From: JAEUIX01 sp964611125
GTDB lineage: Bacteria > Planctomycetota > Phycisphaerae > Phycisphaerales > UBA1924
NCBI GenBank assembly: GCA_964611125.1
Contig: CAZSZO010000004.1
Coordinates: 62,001-126,000, forward strand
Reading direction: 5' to 3'
DNA: 64,000 nt
The notes beneath the pieces were generated by a model. It did not search any database. It worked only from the letters and a program-made list of their open reading frames with translations, and had not been told where the DNA came from. Of this stretch, positions 50,456-60,470 are shown piece after piece. Position numbers and translations under genes: made by a program. Within the stretch, counting starts at the first letter, position 1, and each line of letters starts with the position of its first letter.

Positions 50456-50492
50456 GTTGGCGGGTGAAGTTGGCGGGTGAAGTTGGTGGGCG
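50456..50492. repeat. tandem repeat of AAGTTGGCGGGTG
   Basis: Three near-identical 13-base units, just upstream of the tilS start, with further decayed copies on the left. Nothing in the sequence suggests a function. Confidence 0.65.
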
Positions 50493-50547
50493 GCGTTCGC
50501 CCTCCGGCCGCCTCTGGACCCCTTGGATCTTGCCCCCCATACACCGG

Positions 50548-51129
50548 ATGCTCAATCTTCTAAGGGAATCAACGCCGAGCCTGGGGATTCCCAACTGGGG
50601 GGTGTCGCTCCTCGGGCTGGCGGGGCTGGGTTTCATCGCGTTCTCGATCATCCGCCACTCCCGCCGGCTGGCCCGGGCCGCGGAAGAGACGCCCGATTCG
50701 AGCCCGCAGCGGCACTGGCTGTGGTCCCGCCTCCGGGCCACGCGGGCTGGCGGGCTGGATTCGGCCACGCAGGCCGTCATCACCCAACTGGAAGGCAAGA
50801 TTGCCCGCCTGGAATCGCTGATCACCGCTGCCGATGAGCGGATTGTCGAACTCCGGCGCCTGGCCTCCGGCCCATCGCCCGGCGCCCCGGGCCGATCGCT
50901 TTCCCACGCTCATCGCGGTCGGTCCCAGCCCGGCCGCCCTGGGGCCGGAGGCTCTGGTGGCGGTGGCGGGGGGGGTGGGGGGAGTGGGGGAGTGCTGGTG
51001 GACGGATCGGACGCCCCGTCGCGCCGCATCTGCGAGCTGGCCGATGAGGGCTGCTCCCCGCAGGAGATCGCCGAGGCGACGGGCCATTCGGTGAGCGAGA
51101 TCAACCTGGTGCTGGCGCTGCGGGGCTGA
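50548..51129 (+). CDS. membrane-anchored protein with C-terminal helix-turn-helix
   Basis: A 193-residue protein. One membrane span (WGVSLLGLAGLGFIAFSII) near the N-terminus is followed by a short coiled coil (ITQLEGKIARLESLITAADERIVELRRL). A Gly-rich linker encoded by a G tract comes next. The C-terminal segment RRICELADEGCSPQEIAEATGHSVSEINLVLALR has the sigma-70 region 4/Trp-repressor-like helix-turn-helix pattern. Not recognised as a named family. Divergent from tilS with an about 150-base gap; tRNA-Arg follows on the same strand. Confidence 0.65.
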   Translation: MLNLLRESTPSLGIPNWGVSLLGLAGLGFIAFSIIRHSRRLARAAEETPDSSPQRHWLWSRLRATRAGGLDSATQAVITQLEGKIARLESLITAADERIVELRRLASGPSPGAPGRSLSHAHRGRSQPGRPGAGGSGGGGGGGGGSGGVLVDGSDAPSRRICELADEGCSPQEIAEATGHSVSEINLVLALRG

Positions 51130-51235
51130 GCATCTACGAGTGAGCGTCCCGGGCCGCGTTACCGCCCGTCACCGCTAGGCCCGTAACCACCCGGCCGTCA
51201 CCCCCGGCCGGTCGCGGGCGTACGCTCCGGACGTC

Positions 51236-51309
51236 GTCCCGGTAGCTCAGTTGGATAGAGCGACGGTCTTCGAAACCGTAGGTCGTGCGTTCGAGCCGCA
51301 CCCGGGGCA
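51236..51309 (+). tRNA. tRNA-Arg (anticodon TCG)
   Basis: A 74-base cloverleaf. Acceptor GTCCCGG pairs with CCGGGGC, D arm GCTC/GAGC, anticodon stem ACGGT/ACCGT with loop CTTCGAA (anticodon TCG), T arm GTGCG/CGCAC, discriminator A. CCA is not encoded. Reads CGA-type arginine codons. Confidence 0.95.
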
Positions 51310-51352
51310 GTGAACGCGTCGGGCCGCTGTCTCGCGCCCCGCGCCCGCGCCC

Positions 51353-52072
51353 TCACCCCTGAACCGGCTGCCGCCGCCGGCGGGGCGGGCGGATCTGGAA
51401 CGGTTCCAGCTCCGGCGGGATCCCCTTGATCCCGCGTCTCTTGGCCTTGGCCACGGCGTACCACAGGCTCTCGTGCATGCGGTGCAGCACGGCCTCAGTC
51501 ACGTTCAGGCCTTCCCGCTGCATCGACGCGATCGCCCACGCCCAGGCGTGGTACTCCTCCAGGCAGCGCGGCTTGTACCGGTCGAAGCCGATGGCGTGGT
51601 GGCCGATTTCGTGCAGGAAGACCGCCGCGGACATCGGGCCCTTGGGCCGGGGCGCCTCGATGAGCCGCTTGCGCGAGCCATCGGTATAGCGCAGCTCCCA
51701 CGCCATCCCCGACATGCTCGAGCGCCAGCGCCGCACGCGCACGCCGTAGCGGGTCAGCATCTCCCGGGTCACCCGGTCGTAGCGGTCCTGGGCCGATTCC
51801 GCCGGGGTGTCGCCGCTGGAGGCCGGCGCCGTGTCGCCCATGGGGGCCGCGGCGGGGGCGGGGGCCTCGGGCGGACTGTCAAATCGACCATCGCGTGCGG
51901 GGTGCTTGCGCCGGGCGGGGCCGGGCCGCTTGCGGGCGGTCACCTGGGGTATTGGCGCCGGAGGCGGAGGCGGCGGCGCCAGGTTGATGGGCGCCGCCGG
52001 CGGCCGCTTGCCGCGCAGGCGGTCCACCATCGGGGTGACGACCGGCTCGATCAGATCCCACAACGTCAGCAC
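51353..52072 (-). CDS. HEIGHH metalloprotease-like protein
   Basis: A 239-residue protein of unknown family. The C-terminal half has AAVFLHEIGHHAIGFDRY followed by CLEEYHAWAWA; HEIGH is a zinc-protease-type HExxH site and the downstream Glu in the EEYHAW segment could be a third ligand. The N-terminal third is low-complexity Pro/Ala. The start is GTG at 52072, overlapping the fmt stop by 7 bases; an ATG at 52030 is possible. No signal peptide. It ends with an Arg/Pro-rich tail. Coupled to fmt, so perhaps linked to translation, but this is inference. Confidence 0.65.
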   Translation of the reverse strand: MLTLWDLIEPVVTPMVDRLRGKRPPAAPINLAPPPPPPAPIPQVTARKRPGPARRKHPARDGRFDSPPEAPAPAAAPMGDTAPASSGDTPAESAQDRYDRVTREMLTRYGVRVRRWRSSMSGMAWELRYTDGSRKRLIEAPRPKGPMSAAVFLHEIGHHAIGFDRYKPRCLEEYHAWAWAIASMQREGLNVTEAVLHRMHESLWYAVAKAKRRGIKGIPPELEPFQIRPPRRRRQPVQG

Positions 52073-53046
52073 GTCGGCCTCCCTGCGCTGGTCGGCGGAG
52101 CCGCGGGTTTCCCGATGATGATCTCACCATCGGCAAGCGCCGGTCGCCGGCCGCGGGCGAAGTCGATCCATCGCATCGCCTTCCCGCCCGCTGGTTGCAC
52201 CTCCAGCATACGGAGGATCGACCCATCTTTGCACGCCACGCGCCCCGTGGACGCATCGACCAGCGTCCCCGCGGGCCCGCTTCCCCCAGACTCGGGGTCC
52301 GCAGCCACCCGCAGCAGTTTCAGGTCCTTGTCCTGAATCCGCACGCTGACGCCCGGCCAAGGCGTCAAACCATGCACGCGGCGGCGGCACGCCTCGGCTG
52401 ATTCGCCAAAATCCACCCACGAATCGGCCCGGCTCAGCTTGCGGGCCTTGGTGACGAGCGACTCGATCTGGGCCTCGCCGCGCACGCCGGCCGTGCCGAT
52501 CTCGCTCAAAGTCTGCTCCACAAGCGCGGGCCCATCCGCGGCGAGCAGGTCGTGCAGTTCGCCTGCTGTCAGAGCCGGGTCGATCGCCCGACGGGTGCGG
52601 CCAAGGACCAGCCCCGCATCCATGCGCTGGGCCAGCGTGATGACCGAATTGCCCGTCTCCGGGTCGCCCCCCAGGATGGCCGCGTTGATGGGCGCCGCCC
52701 CGCGCCAGCGCGGCAGCAGCGACGCGTGAAGGTTGATCGCCGTCTTGCCCTCAAGCAGCGCAACCGACAGCTTTTGCCCAAAGGCGATCACCAACCACAG
52801 GTCAGCCTCCAGCGCCCGCAGGCGCCCCAGGACGGGCTCGACGTTGACGTCCTCAGCCCTGATCAGCGGCCCGCCGAGGTTCTGACCGGCCCAGGCGGCG
52901 ATTGGGGTGGGTGTGAGCTCGCCGCCCCGCCCCGCGGGGCGATCGGGCTGCGAGACGACGCCGACGATATCGTGCCGCCCTCCCTGAGCAAGGGATTGAA
53001 GCGTCGGCAGGCCGAACGCACCGGAACCAAGGAAGAGCACACGCAT
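52066..53046 (-). CDS. fmt: methionyl-tRNA formyltransferase
   Basis: Formylates initiator Met-tRNA. The 326-residue protein begins RVLFLGSGAFGLPTLQSL, a formyltransferase Rossmann motif. The catalytic Asn-His-Asp group is visible: INLHASLLPRWRGAAPINAAIL, then TGNSVITLAQRMDAGLVLG. The C-terminal OB-like domain (WPGVSVRI) is present. The usual partner def is not seen. ATG at 53046; a longer in-frame extension into the divergent M3 peptidase is an artefact. Confidence 0.95.
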   Translation of the reverse strand: MRVLFLGSGAFGLPTLQSLAQGGRHDIVGVVSQPDRPAGRGGELTPTPIAAWAGQNLGGPLIRAEDVNVEPVLGRLRALEADLWLVIAFGQKLSVALLEGKTAINLHASLLPRWRGAAPINAAILGGDPETGNSVITLAQRMDAGLVLGRTRRAIDPALTAGELHDLLAADGPALVEQTLSEIGTAGVRGEAQIESLVTKARKLSRADSWVDFGESAEACRRRVHGLTPWPGVSVRIQDKDLKLLRVAADPESGGSGPAGTLVDASTGRVACKDGSILRMLEVQPAGGKAMRWIDFARGRRPALADGEIIIGKPAAPPTSAGRPTC

Positions 53047-53122
53047 GCGCAGCCACGGTATGGGGCCCCGGGCCGCGGCATCGGGCGCATCCGGGCCGCC
53101 CGGAGGGTCTGGCCCGAGGGGG

Positions 53123-53128
53123 TACGAT
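53123..53128 (+). promoter_or_regulatory. -10-like TACGAT, five bases before the M3 peptidase
   Basis: TACGAT followed after five bases by the ATG at 53134, in the 87-base divergent gap with fmt. No ribosome site. Confidence 0.45.
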
Positions 53129-53133
53129 CGGGC

Positions 53134-54864
53134 ATGATCAAGCCGTTCGAGGTCGTGTCCGACTACGTTCCGCCCGCGCTCGATGCCGGCGACTGGTCCG
53201 TGCTGGAGCCGCTCTACCGTGGGCTGATCGACCGGCCCCTCCGCTGCAAGAACTGCCTGCAGCGGCTGATCTACGACCGCAGCGAGCTCGACGCCGCCGT
53301 GAGCGAAAAGGCCAGCACGCTCTACATCAACATGACCTGCCGCACGGATGACGAGGCGACCAAGCGGGCGTACCTCGATTTCGTGGAGAACGTCCAGCCC
53401 AAGCTCAAGGCCCTGGCCTTCGAGCTCGACCGCAAGGTCGCGTCCAGCCCCTTCGGCGCCGAACTGGACCCCGCTCAGTTCGCGATCATGCTGCGCGATG
53501 TCCGGACATCGGTCGAGCTGTTCCGGCCGGAGAACATCCCCCTCGAGACCGAGCTGACCAAGCTCGAGCAGCAGTATTCGGAGCTGTGCGGGGCCATGAC
53601 CGTCGTCTTCCGGGGCGAGGAGAAGACCCTCCCGCAGATGGCCCGCTTTCAGGAGGAGACCGACCGGCCCACCCGTGAGGAGGCCTGGCGGCTGGTGGCC
53701 GGGCGCCGCCTGCGCGACCGCGAGGCCATTGAGGACATCTTCGACCACATGCTCGCCCTGCGCGCCAAGGTGGCCCGCAACGCCGGTTTCGCCAACTACC
53801 GCGACTACGCCTTCCGGCTCAAGCGCCGCTTCGACTACACCCCGGCCGACTGCGACCGCTTCGCTGAGGGCGTCGAGCGGCATGTCGTCCCCGCGCTGCG
53901 ACGGCTGAACGCCCAGCGCCGCGCCGCGCTGGGGCACGAGCTCCGCCCGTGGGATCTGCTCGTCGACATCCTCGGCCGCCCGCCGCTGAAGCCCTTCGCC
54001 AGCGCGGCCGACCTTGTCGAGCGCTCCAGCCGGGTGTTCAAGCGGCTCGATGCGTCCCCCGGCGGCTTCTGGGAGATGTTCGAGGTCCTGCGGAGCGACG
54101 CCGGCGGCGCCCCTTGCCTCGATCTTGAGTCGCGCAAGGGCAAGGCCCCGGGCGGCTACCAGGCCAACCGCGACCGCCTGCGCATGCCGTTCATCTTCAT
54201 GAACGCCGCGGGCGTGCAGCGCGATGTCGAGACCATGGTGCACGAGGCGGGGCACGCCTTCCACTCCCTGCTCTGCCGCGATCAACCGGTGCTCTTCAAC
54301 CGGGGCGAGCCGCCGGTGGAGTTCGCCGAGGTGGCCAGCATGAGCATGGAGCTCACGACGCTGGGCTGCCTCGATGAGTTCTACACCCCCGCTGATGCCA
54401 ACCGGGCCCGGCGCGGCCACGGCGAGCAGCTCGCCACGCTCCTCCCGTGGATCGCGACCATCGATCAGTTTCAGCACTGGCTCTACACCCACGAGGGGCA
54501 CACCCGGGCCGAGCGCCGCGCCGCGTGGCTGGCGCTGCGGGCCCGCTTCGGCGACGCGGTCGACTGGTCGGGCCACGAAGACGCCCTGGCCCTGGCCTGG
54601 CAGCGGCAGAGCCACCTGTTCGGCGCTCCCTTCTACTACATTGAGTACGGCATCGCCCAGCTCGGGGCCCTCCAGCTCTACGGCAACTACCGGCGCGACC
54701 CGGTCCAGGCCCTGGCCCGCTACAAGTCGGCCCTGGCGCTGGGCAGTTCGCGGTCGCTCCCGGAGTTGTTCGGCGCCGCGGGGCTTGAGTTCGACTTCTC
54801 GCCCGACCGCATCGCCCGGGCCTGGTCGGAGGTCGAGCAGGACCTCGCGACGCTCCCTCAGTAA
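53134..54864 (+). CDS. M3-family oligoendopeptidase (PepF-like)
   Basis: A 576-residue zinc oligopeptidase. The active site is MVHEAGHAFHSLL, with the third ligand Glu in PPVEFAEVASMSMEL. The N-terminal helical half (KASTLYINMTC, FAIMLRDVRTSVELFRPEN) and C-terminal APFYYIEYGIAQLGALQL fit the PepF/oligoendopeptidase F branch. No signal peptide, so it acts in the cytoplasm on short peptides. ATG at 53134 follows a TACGAT box at leaderless spacing. Confidence 0.95.
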   Translation: MIKPFEVVSDYVPPALDAGDWSVLEPLYRGLIDRPLRCKNCLQRLIYDRSELDAAVSEKASTLYINMTCRTDDEATKRAYLDFVENVQPKLKALAFELDRKVASSPFGAELDPAQFAIMLRDVRTSVELFRPENIPLETELTKLEQQYSELCGAMTVVFRGEEKTLPQMARFQEETDRPTREEAWRLVAGRRLRDREAIEDIFDHMLALRAKVARNAGFANYRDYAFRLKRRFDYTPADCDRFAEGVERHVVPALRRLNAQRRAALGHELRPWDLLVDILGRPPLKPFASAADLVERSSRVFKRLDASPGGFWEMFEVLRSDAGGAPCLDLESRKGKAPGGYQANRDRLRMPFIFMNAAGVQRDVETMVHEAGHAFHSLLCRDQPVLFNRGEPPVEFAEVASMSMELTTLGCLDEFYTPADANRARRGHGEQLATLLPWIATIDQFQHWLYTHEGHTRAERRAAWLALRARFGDAVDWSGHEDALALAWQRQSHLFGAPFYYIEYGIAQLGALQLYGNYRRDPVQALARYKSALALGSSRSLPELFGAAGLEFDFSPDRIARAWSEVEQDLATLPQ

Positions 54865-54924
54865 GCCAGCGCCCCCGCGCCGCCCTGGCTCATCACGACC
54901 GCGTTCGTCCCGCCCGCCGCCACC

Positions 54925-55776
54925 ATGCTCACCCTGCACAACGTCCGCAAGCGGTTCGGAAATGTCACCGCTGTTGACGGGCTGTCGCTCGCGGTGCGGC
55001 CGGGTGAGGTCTTCGGCCTCCTGGGGCCCAACGGCGCGGGGAAGACCACCACGCTTTCCATGGCCGTGGGCCTGATCGCGCCCAGCGAGGGGACGATCAC
55101 GCTGGAGGGCCATGGGTCGCCGCTCAACCGGGCGGTGCGGGCCCGGATCGGCATCGCCCCGCAGTCGCTGGCGCTCTACGAGGGGCTGACCGGCGGCGAA
55201 AACCTGCGGTTCTTCGGGCGGATCGCCGGGCTCTCGGGCGAGCGCCTGCGGACCCGCGTGCGGGCTGTGCTCGATGAAGTCGGCCTGGCTGACCGGGCCG
55301 GCGATGCGGTCGGCGGGTATTCAGGCGGCATGCAGCGCCGGCTGAATCTCGCCGTGGCCATGCTGCACGAGCCGCCGCTGCTCATGCTCGATGAGCCCAC
55401 CGCCGGCGTCGATCCCCAGGCCCGCCACAGCATCCTCGAACTGGTCCTCAAGCTGCGCGGACAGGGGCGCACCGTCATCTACACCACCCACTACATGGAA
55501 GAGGCCCAGCGCCTCTGCGACCGCGTCGCCATCATGGATCACGGCCGCATCCTCGCCCTCGGCGCCATCGACGAGCTCGTCGCCCGGCACGGCGGGCACA
55601 GCACGCTCCACCTGCAGCGCGGCGAGGCCGCTGAGCGGCTCCAGACCGCCGACCCGCTGCGCGAGCTTTCCCGGATCCTGGCCGGCGGCTCCGCCACGCT
55701 CACCGGCGTGCAGATCGAGCGGCCCAGCCTTGAATCGGTCTTCCTGAACCTCACCGGACGGAGCTTGCGAGACTGA
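54925..55776 (+). CDS. ABC transporter ATP-binding protein
   Basis: The ATPase of an ABC-2 exporter, 283 residues. Walker A LLGPNGAGKTTTLS, Q-loop APQSLALYEGLTGGENL, signature YSGGMQRRLNLAVAML, Walker B LLMLDEPTAGVDPQ and switch TTHYMEEAQ are all intact. The architecture matches daunorubicin/CcmA-type exporters. Its TGA overlaps the ATG of the permease gene. Substrate unknown; drug, lipid or polysaccharide are all possible. Confidence 0.95.
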   Translation: MLTLHNVRKRFGNVTAVDGLSLAVRPGEVFGLLGPNGAGKTTTLSMAVGLIAPSEGTITLEGHGSPLNRAVRARIGIAPQSLALYEGLTGGENLRFFGRIAGLSGERLRTRVRAVLDEVGLADRAGDAVGGYSGGMQRRLNLAVAMLHEPPLLMLDEPTAGVDPQARHSILELVLKLRGQGRTVIYTTHYMEEAQRLCDRVAIMDHGRILALGAIDELVARHGGHSTLHLQRGEAAERLQTADPLRELSRILAGGSATLTGVQIERPSLESVFLNLTGRSLRD

Positions 55777-57089
55777 TGAATGTGCTCTGGGCCATCGCCG
55801 TCAAAGACCTCCGCCTGCTCGTCCGCGATCGCGGCGCCGCGTTCTTCACCTTCGGCTTCCCGCTGATCGTCGCCGTCCTGTTCGGCTACCTCTTCGGCGG
55901 GGCGGGGCGGGGCGGGGGCGATCTGGATGTCGGCGTGTGCGATGAGGACGGCGGCCCCGCGGCCCGCGCCTTCGTCGCCGACCTCGAACAGGCCGACGGC
56001 ATCACCGTGCGGCCCTACGCCACCCGGGCCGAAGCCGAGAACGCCGTCCGGCGCGGCGACATGGTCGCCGGGGTGATCGTGCCCAGCGGGTTCCAGGATC
56101 AGGCCGACAACCTGTTCGGCGGCGGCGGGCTAAAGATCGAGGGCCTGGTCGACCCGCGCCGCCAGGCGGAGGCCGGGCTCATCGAGGGCAAACTCAACGA
56201 GGTCGCCTTCAAGCAGATGTCGCGGGCCTTCACGGATGTTTCACGAATGGGGCCGATGATCGCCAAGGCCCGCGAGAGCGTCGCCCAGGCGGCCGATCTC
56301 GCGCCTGACCGCAAGCGCCTGTTCGCCGCGTTCTTTGACACGTTGGCGATGATGACCGCCGCGCAGCAGCAGGCGATCACGCCGACCCCGCCGTCTCCTC
56401 CCCCCCCGGCCAGCCCCGAAGCCAAGCAGGAGTTCGTCTGGCGCCCCGTGCAGGTCACGGTGCGGAAGGTCGCCCCCAAGGACAACCTGCCGCAGAGCGC
56501 GTTCGAGATCACCTTTCCTCAGGGGATCGTGTGGGGGCTGATGGGGTGCGTCACCGGCTTTGGGGCGTCGATGGCCAGCGAGCGGTCCGGCGGCACGCTG
56601 ATGCGCCTCGCCGCGGCGCCGATCAGCGGCTCCCAGGTGCTGCTGGGCAAGGCTCTGGGCTGCTTCCTGGCCTGCCTGCTGGTGCAGGCCCTGTTGCTGT
56701 CGTTCGGGTTGGTGGTCTTCCGGCTTTCGGTTCGTGAGCCGGCTCTGCTGGTCGCCGCGATGGTCAGCTCATCGGTGGGGTTCGTCGGCGTGATGATGAT
56801 CATGGCCGCCCTGACCCGCACCGAGGGCGCCGCCCAGGGGCTGGGGCGCGGGCTGGTGATCGTGCTGGCGATGGTCGGCGGGGGGACTGTCCCGCTGGAT
56901 CTGATGCCCCCGATGATGCAGACCCTCAGCTACGCCAGCCCGTTCAAGTGGGCGACGCTCAGCATCGAGGGCGCCGTGTGGCGGGGCTACACCCCGCTCG
57001 AGATGCTGTTTCCCTGTGTGGTGCTGATGGCCATCGGCGTGGCCGGGTACGCCATCGGGGCGGCGGTCATCAGGCTCAGACAGGCCTGA
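55776..57089 (+). CDS. ABC-2 type permease
   Basis: The 437-residue membrane partner of the preceding ATPase. One N-terminal span (AAFFTFGFPLIVAVLFGYLFGG), a large extracytoplasmic domain of about 200 residues, then five spans (IVWGLMGCVTGFGASM, LACLLVQALLLSFGLVVF, LLVAAMVSSSVGFVGVMMIMA, LVIVLAMVGGGTVP and a final helix). This layout is that of the YhgE/ABC-2 family. The ATG at 55776 overlaps the ATPase stop (TGATG). Confidence 0.93.
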   Translation: MNVLWAIAVKDLRLLVRDRGAAFFTFGFPLIVAVLFGYLFGGAGRGGGDLDVGVCDEDGGPAARAFVADLEQADGITVRPYATRAEAENAVRRGDMVAGVIVPSGFQDQADNLFGGGGLKIEGLVDPRRQAEAGLIEGKLNEVAFKQMSRAFTDVSRMGPMIAKARESVAQAADLAPDRKRLFAAFFDTLAMMTAAQQQAITPTPPSPPPPASPEAKQEFVWRPVQVTVRKVAPKDNLPQSAFEITFPQGIVWGLMGCVTGFGASMASERSGGTLMRLAAAPISGSQVLLGKALGCFLACLLVQALLLSFGLVVFRLSVREPALLVAAMVSSSVGFVGVMMIMAALTRTEGAAQGLGRGLVIVLAMVGGGTVPLDLMPPMMQTLSYASPFKWATLSIEGAVWRGYTPLEMLFPCVVLMAIGVAGYAIGAAVIRLRQA

Positions 57090-57243
57090 GGGCCCCTTTG
57101 GAACTCCGCGCCGGGCCGCCCGCGGCCCCTGCCCTGCCGGCCTCCGTGGCCGGTGCGGGGTTGACAATCCCCCCGGTTCTCGGCGAGACTCGGCGCAGGC
57201 GCGATCATCTCGCGCAGCCGCCCCCCTCCGAGGAGTTTTCCGC

Positions 57244-59385
<2,142 letters not shown>

Positions 59386-59433
59386 GCCGTCATCGGCCTG
59401 CGGCCGCTGGCCGAAGGTCTCGGCACGTCATCA

Positions 59434-59478
59434 GCCGGGAAGGGACGCGGTTCGCCGCTCTCCCTTCCCGGCTTTTTT
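59434..59478 (+). terminator. intrinsic terminator of tkt
   Basis: A 12-base stem (GCCGGGAAGGGA with TCCCTTCCCGGC) with a 15-base loop, then six T residues, 49 bases after the stop codon. Confidence 0.95.
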
Positions 59479-59513
59479 CGCGCCCGCCGGGGGTCCGCCG
59501 GCGCGGGCGCACG

Positions 59514-59538
59514 AAAAACCCCGGGCGCGAGCCCGGGG
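59514..59538 (-). terminator. intrinsic terminator of the transaldolase gene
   Basis: On the minus strand the stem CCCCGGGC/GCCCGGGG is followed by five T residues (plus-strand A5 at 59514-59518). Confidence 0.92.
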
Positions 59539-59575
59539 TTGGGTCGATCAATCAGTTGACCGTCGCCGACGCGGC

Positions 59576-60226
59576 TCAGCCGCCGAAGGCCTTCTTGTAG
59601 TCGGCCACGAACTTCTCCAGGCCGATCTCGGTCAGCGGGTGCTTGAGCAGCTGCTTGATCACGGGGAACGGCACCGTCGCCACGTCGGCCCCGGCCAAGG
59701 CGCACTGCACCATGTGCAGCGGGTGGCGGATGCTCGCGGCGAGGATCTTGGTCTTCATGCCGTAGTTGTCGTAGATCTTGCGGATGTTGCGGATCAGGTC
59801 CATGCCGTCGTCGCCGATGTCGTCAATGCGGCCCAGGAACGGGCTGACCAGGAAGGCCCCGGCCTTGGCCACCATCCACGCCTGCAGCGGCTGGAAACAG
59901 AGCGTGAGATTCGTCTTGGTGCCCTTGTCGGCCAGGGTCTTGCAGGCCTTCAGGCCATCGACGGTGATGGGGAGCTTCACCACGATGTTGGGGGCGATCT
60001 TGATGAGGTCCGCCGCCTCCTTCATCATGCCCTTGTATTCGATCGAGATCACCTCGCCGCTGACGGGGCCCTTGACGAACTCGCAGATCTCGCCCAGCCG
60101 CTTGTGGTAGTTCGTGCCTTTTTCCTTGGCGATCAGCGACGGGTTGGTGGTCACTCCGTCGAGCACGCCCAGGTCGTTGGCTTCCTTGATCTCGTCGAGA
60201 TTCGCCGTGTCGATGTACAGGTCCAT
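59576..60226 (-). CDS. transaldolase (fructose-6-phosphate aldolase-like)
   Basis: A short-type transaldolase of 216 residues. LYIDTANLDEIKEA, GVTTNPSLIAKE, NIVVKLPIT (with the Schiff-base Lys) and the later AGAFLVSPFLGRIDD and KILAASIRHP are the FSA/TalC-type motifs. It would exchange dihydroxyacetone units in the pentose phosphate pathway and so complement the convergent tkt. ATG at 60226 has AAGGAG upstream, which decides it over a longer frame. Small transaldolases and FSA cannot be told apart by eye. Confidence 0.95.
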   Translation of the reverse strand: MDLYIDTANLDEIKEANDLGVLDGVTTNPSLIAKEKGTNYHKRLGEICEFVKGPVSGEVISIEYKGMMKEAADLIKIAPNIVVKLPITVDGLKACKTLADKGTKTNLTLCFQPLQAWMVAKAGAFLVSPFLGRIDDIGDDGMDLIRNIRKIYDNYGMKTKILAASIRHPLHMVQCALAGADVATVPFPVIKQLLKHPLTEIGLEKFVADYKKAFGG

Positions 60227-60470
60227 GATGACTCCTTGCCGAGTGCGATGCCGCGCCGCTGCGCGAGGTTCAGGTTGAACACGCCGGGAAACGTCCTCCG
60301 CAGCCGGAACGAGCCGGACCACGCCGACTCCCGGTCGACCGGCGGATGCTACCAAATCTCACTGTTCTCGTCCTGAAGCGGGTTTTCCCCGTGTTTTCCG
60401 GCCCCCGGGCCAACCGAGACCGAGACCGAGAGCCCCATTGGCGCCCCCCCTCCCGACCAGTCCCAGATCG

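Noticed and set aside
50456..50492. Origin of replication iterons
   Set aside because: The 13-mers are decayed and no dnaA, dnaN or DnaA-box cluster is present.
53047..55113. Long minus-strand frame extending fmt to about 1000 residues
   Set aside because: The extension is antisense to the M3 peptidase and ABC genes; fmt has a normal start at 53046.
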